From: Acetomicrobium sp. S15 = DSM 107314
GTDB taxonomy: Bacteria; Synergistota; Synergistia; Synergistales; Thermosynergistaceae
Reading direction: 5' to 3'
Assembly: GCF_016125955.1 (NCBI RefSeq)
Contig: NZ_JADEVE010000388.1
Location: 1-64,000 of the forward strand
DNA: 64,000 bases
Both the position numbers and the translations under genes were made by a program. Below, in pieces: positions 62,604 through 64,000 of this stretch. The notes beneath the pieces were generated by a model. The model worked only from the letters and a program-made list of their open reading frames with translations, did no database searches and had not been told where the DNA came from. Every line of letters begins with the position of its first letter. Position 1 is the first letter of the stretch.

Positions 62604-63605
62604 TTGTTGCTTGCACTCGATGCCATGGGGGGCGATCATGCTCCCTCTGAAATATGCCGCGGTGCCATCTTGGCGTGCAAAGAACATAGCGATTTGGAAG
62701 TAGCCCTTGTGGGCCGAGCTCCGTTGATAGAACAGGAAATCGGGGGCGCCGAGCCTCAGGTGCTTCGAAGGATTCATATAGTCCATACCGATGAATATAT
62801 CACTATGGACGAATTGCCGGCCGCCGCCATGAGGAAGAAAAAGAAGGCGAGCCTTCGCCTTGCGATGGAGATGGTCAGAAGCGGAGAGGCGGACGGATGT
62901 ATCTCTGCAGGCAACACTGGAGCCATAGTGGCCGGGGGAATACTGGTCATAGGGCGCATCGCCGGCATAGATCGGCCAGGACTGGGTGTTCCCATACCTG
63001 CTTTAAAGCGCCTGACGCTGCTCATAGATGTGGGTGCCACTGTTCGATGTAAACCCTTGAATCTTTATCAGTTTGCCCAGATGGGCAGCTTGTATATGCG
63101 CCATGTGATGAACGTCCCAAAGCCAACGGTGGCTCTCTTGTCCAACGGCGAGGAGGAGATTAAAGGCGACGAAGTCATCTTCGAGGCGCGAGAGATGCTA
63201 AGCAGAAGCTCCCTCAATTTCATCGGTTATGTGGAAGGCAAGGATATTCCCTTCGGCACAGCAGATGTGATAGTGTGTGACGGATTTACCGGCAACGCCA
63301 TGTTGAAATTCATAGAGGGTACAGGTGAAGCGTTGTACACATTGTTCAAAGACGAGATGGGACAGCGACTCCTGCCCAAAGTGGGCATCTTTTTCTTCTT
63401 GCCCATGTTGAAGGAATTGTGGACGCGCTTTGATTACGAACAATATGGAGGCACGCCCCTTTTGGGCGTCAAAGGGGCCGTGATCAAGGCGCATGGTCGT
63501 TCCAAAGCGCCGGCCATCGCGAGCGCGTTGAGGGTAGCGAGGAACTTTATAAAGCAGAATTGTCTTAAAAGCATCGAAGAGGAGTTGGCTCAAGGAGGGG
63601 TATGA
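62604..63605 (+). CDS. plsX: Phosphate acyltransferase PlsX
   Basis: A 333-residue enzyme that makes acyl-phosphate from acyl-ACP for phospholipid synthesis. LALDAMGGDHAP is at the start, SAGNTGAIVAGG near 108-119, DVGATVRCKPLNLYQFAQMG near 145-164, LLSNGEEEIKG, and DGFTGNAMLKFIEGTGE near 224-240. TTG 62604 is six bases behind GGGGAGG and gives the usual N-terminus; a GTG at 62589 overlaps that site. fabH follows directly. Confidence 0.95.
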   Translation: MLLALDAMGGDHAPSEICRGAILACKEHSDLEVALVGRAPLIEQEIGGAEPQVLRRIHIVHTDEYITMDELPAAAMRKKKKASLRLAMEMVRSGEADGCISAGNTGAIVAGGILVIGRIAGIDRPGLGVPIPALKRLTLLIDVGATVRCKPLNLYQFAQMGSLYMRHVMNVPKPTVALLSNGEEEIKGDEVIFEAREMLSRSSLNFIGYVEGKDIPFGTADVIVCDGFTGNAMLKFIEGTGEALYTLFKDEMGQRLLPKVGIFFFLPMLKELWTRFDYEQYGGTPLLGVKGAVIKAHGRSKAPAIASALRVARNFIKQNCLKSIEEELAQGGV

Positions 63606-64000
63606 ATGCCGCTTTATCAGGGTAGGCCCGTTTCGCTGTTTGGCACCGGTATATACATGCCAGAGCACGTGCTCACAAACCATGACCTGGAAAAGATGGT
63701 GGATACGAGCGATGCCTGGATAAAAGAAAGGACCGGGATAAGCGAGCGCCGCATTGCTGCTCGAGACGAGCTGACGAGTGACTTGGCCTTGAAAGCTTCG
63801 ATAGAGGCGCTGAGGGATGCTTCTATTCCCCCCGAGGCAATCGATATGGTCTTAGTAGCTACAAATACGCCGGATAGCATCTTCCCAGGCGTTGCTCCGA
63901 AGGTTCAAGGAATGCTCGATGCCTCTCGGGCCGGGGCTTGCGATATTCAGTCCGGTTGCACGAGCAGTGTATATGCCTTAGCTATGGCCGCGTCTGGCAT
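63606..64000 (+). CDS. fabH: 3-oxoacyl-ACP synthase III (FabH), truncated by window end
   Basis: The first 131 residues of FabH are visible. They show FGTGIYMPEHVLTNHDLEKMVDTSDAWIKERTGISERR, the conserved N-terminal pattern, and SGCTSSVYALAMA with the active-site cysteine at residue 118. The ATG at 63606 begins right after the plsX stop. It condenses acetyl-CoA with malonyl-ACP to start fatty-acid synthesis. The frame is open to the last base, so the gene continues outside the window. Confidence 0.95.
   Translation, partial: MPLYQGRPVSLFGTGIYMPEHVLTNHDLEKMVDTSDAWIKERTGISERRIAARDELTSDLALKASIEALRDASIPPEAIDMVLVATNTPDSIFPGVAPKVQGMLDASRAGACDIQSGCTSSVYALAMAASG

Overview
The window looks like a chromosomal segment of an anaerobic, non-sporulating, Gram-negative-type bacterium, most likely a member of the Synergistota (Acetomicrobium/Anaerobaculum-like). 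That placement is an inference from gene content: a TAXI-type TRAP transporter, peptide and amino-acid scavenging genes, cobalamin-dependent methionine synthesis, a diiron oxygen-sensor-like protein with a soluble chemoreceptor, and long, tightly overlapped housekeeping operons with many GTG/TTG starts. No 16S rRNA gene is present to confirm it.

Layout. Positions 1-560 hold a decayed IS3-family transposase. Positions 616-7450 are an accessory locus: an RpiR/SIS regulator, a TAXI-TRAP transporter (binding protein, DUF1850 protein, fused permease), an opine-dehydrogenase-family enzyme and an ornithine-cyclodeaminase-family enzyme, closed by a strong hairpin terminator. On the minus strand (7734-10365) lie a soluble methyl-accepting chemotaxis protein, an ODP-type metallo-beta-lactamase-fold diiron protein and a sugar-nucleotide epimerase. 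Positions 10462-20671 form a long plus-strand run: homoserine dehydrogenase, phosphodiesterase, CheW, PHP phosphoesterase, threonine aldolase, TldE/PmbA, cell-wall amidase, GerMN protein, RNase PH, RdgB, SecG and nicotinate phosphoribosyltransferase.

Positions 20709-26662 carry translation and secretion genes: rplM-rpsI, mgtE behind a structured attenuator-like leader, secE-nusG, rplK-rplA, and rplJ-rplL behind an L10 leader. Endonuclease V, dCTP deaminase and an unrecognised 300-residue protein follow. Positions 29060-34393 hold methionine synthesis (metH, metF, an amidohydrolase, metX). Positions 34460-39839 hold an N-acyl-amino-acid/peptide catabolic set: M20 deacylase, YfcC-type carrier, N-acyl-D-amino-acid deacylase and M20 amidohydrolase. 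Three tRNAs (Leu-UAA, initiator Met, elongator Met) sit at 39991-40494.

Positions 40609-55492 run tilS-hpt-ftsH-uvrB-uvrA-rlmB-mltG-tldD-ftsK-thiamine pyrophosphokinase, facing rpmB across a shared terminator. Positions 55801-60906 are xseB-ispA-tlyA-nadK-recN plus an XRE-cupin regulator. Positions 61079-64000 are yceD-rpmF and the lipid genes fapR-plsX-fabH, with fabH cut by the window end.

Most of the window is conventional core genome. The parts most worth attention are the diiron protein/chemoreceptor pair, the mgtE leader with overlapping alternative stems, the RpiR-TAXI-opine locus, and the frame-disrupted start of fapR.
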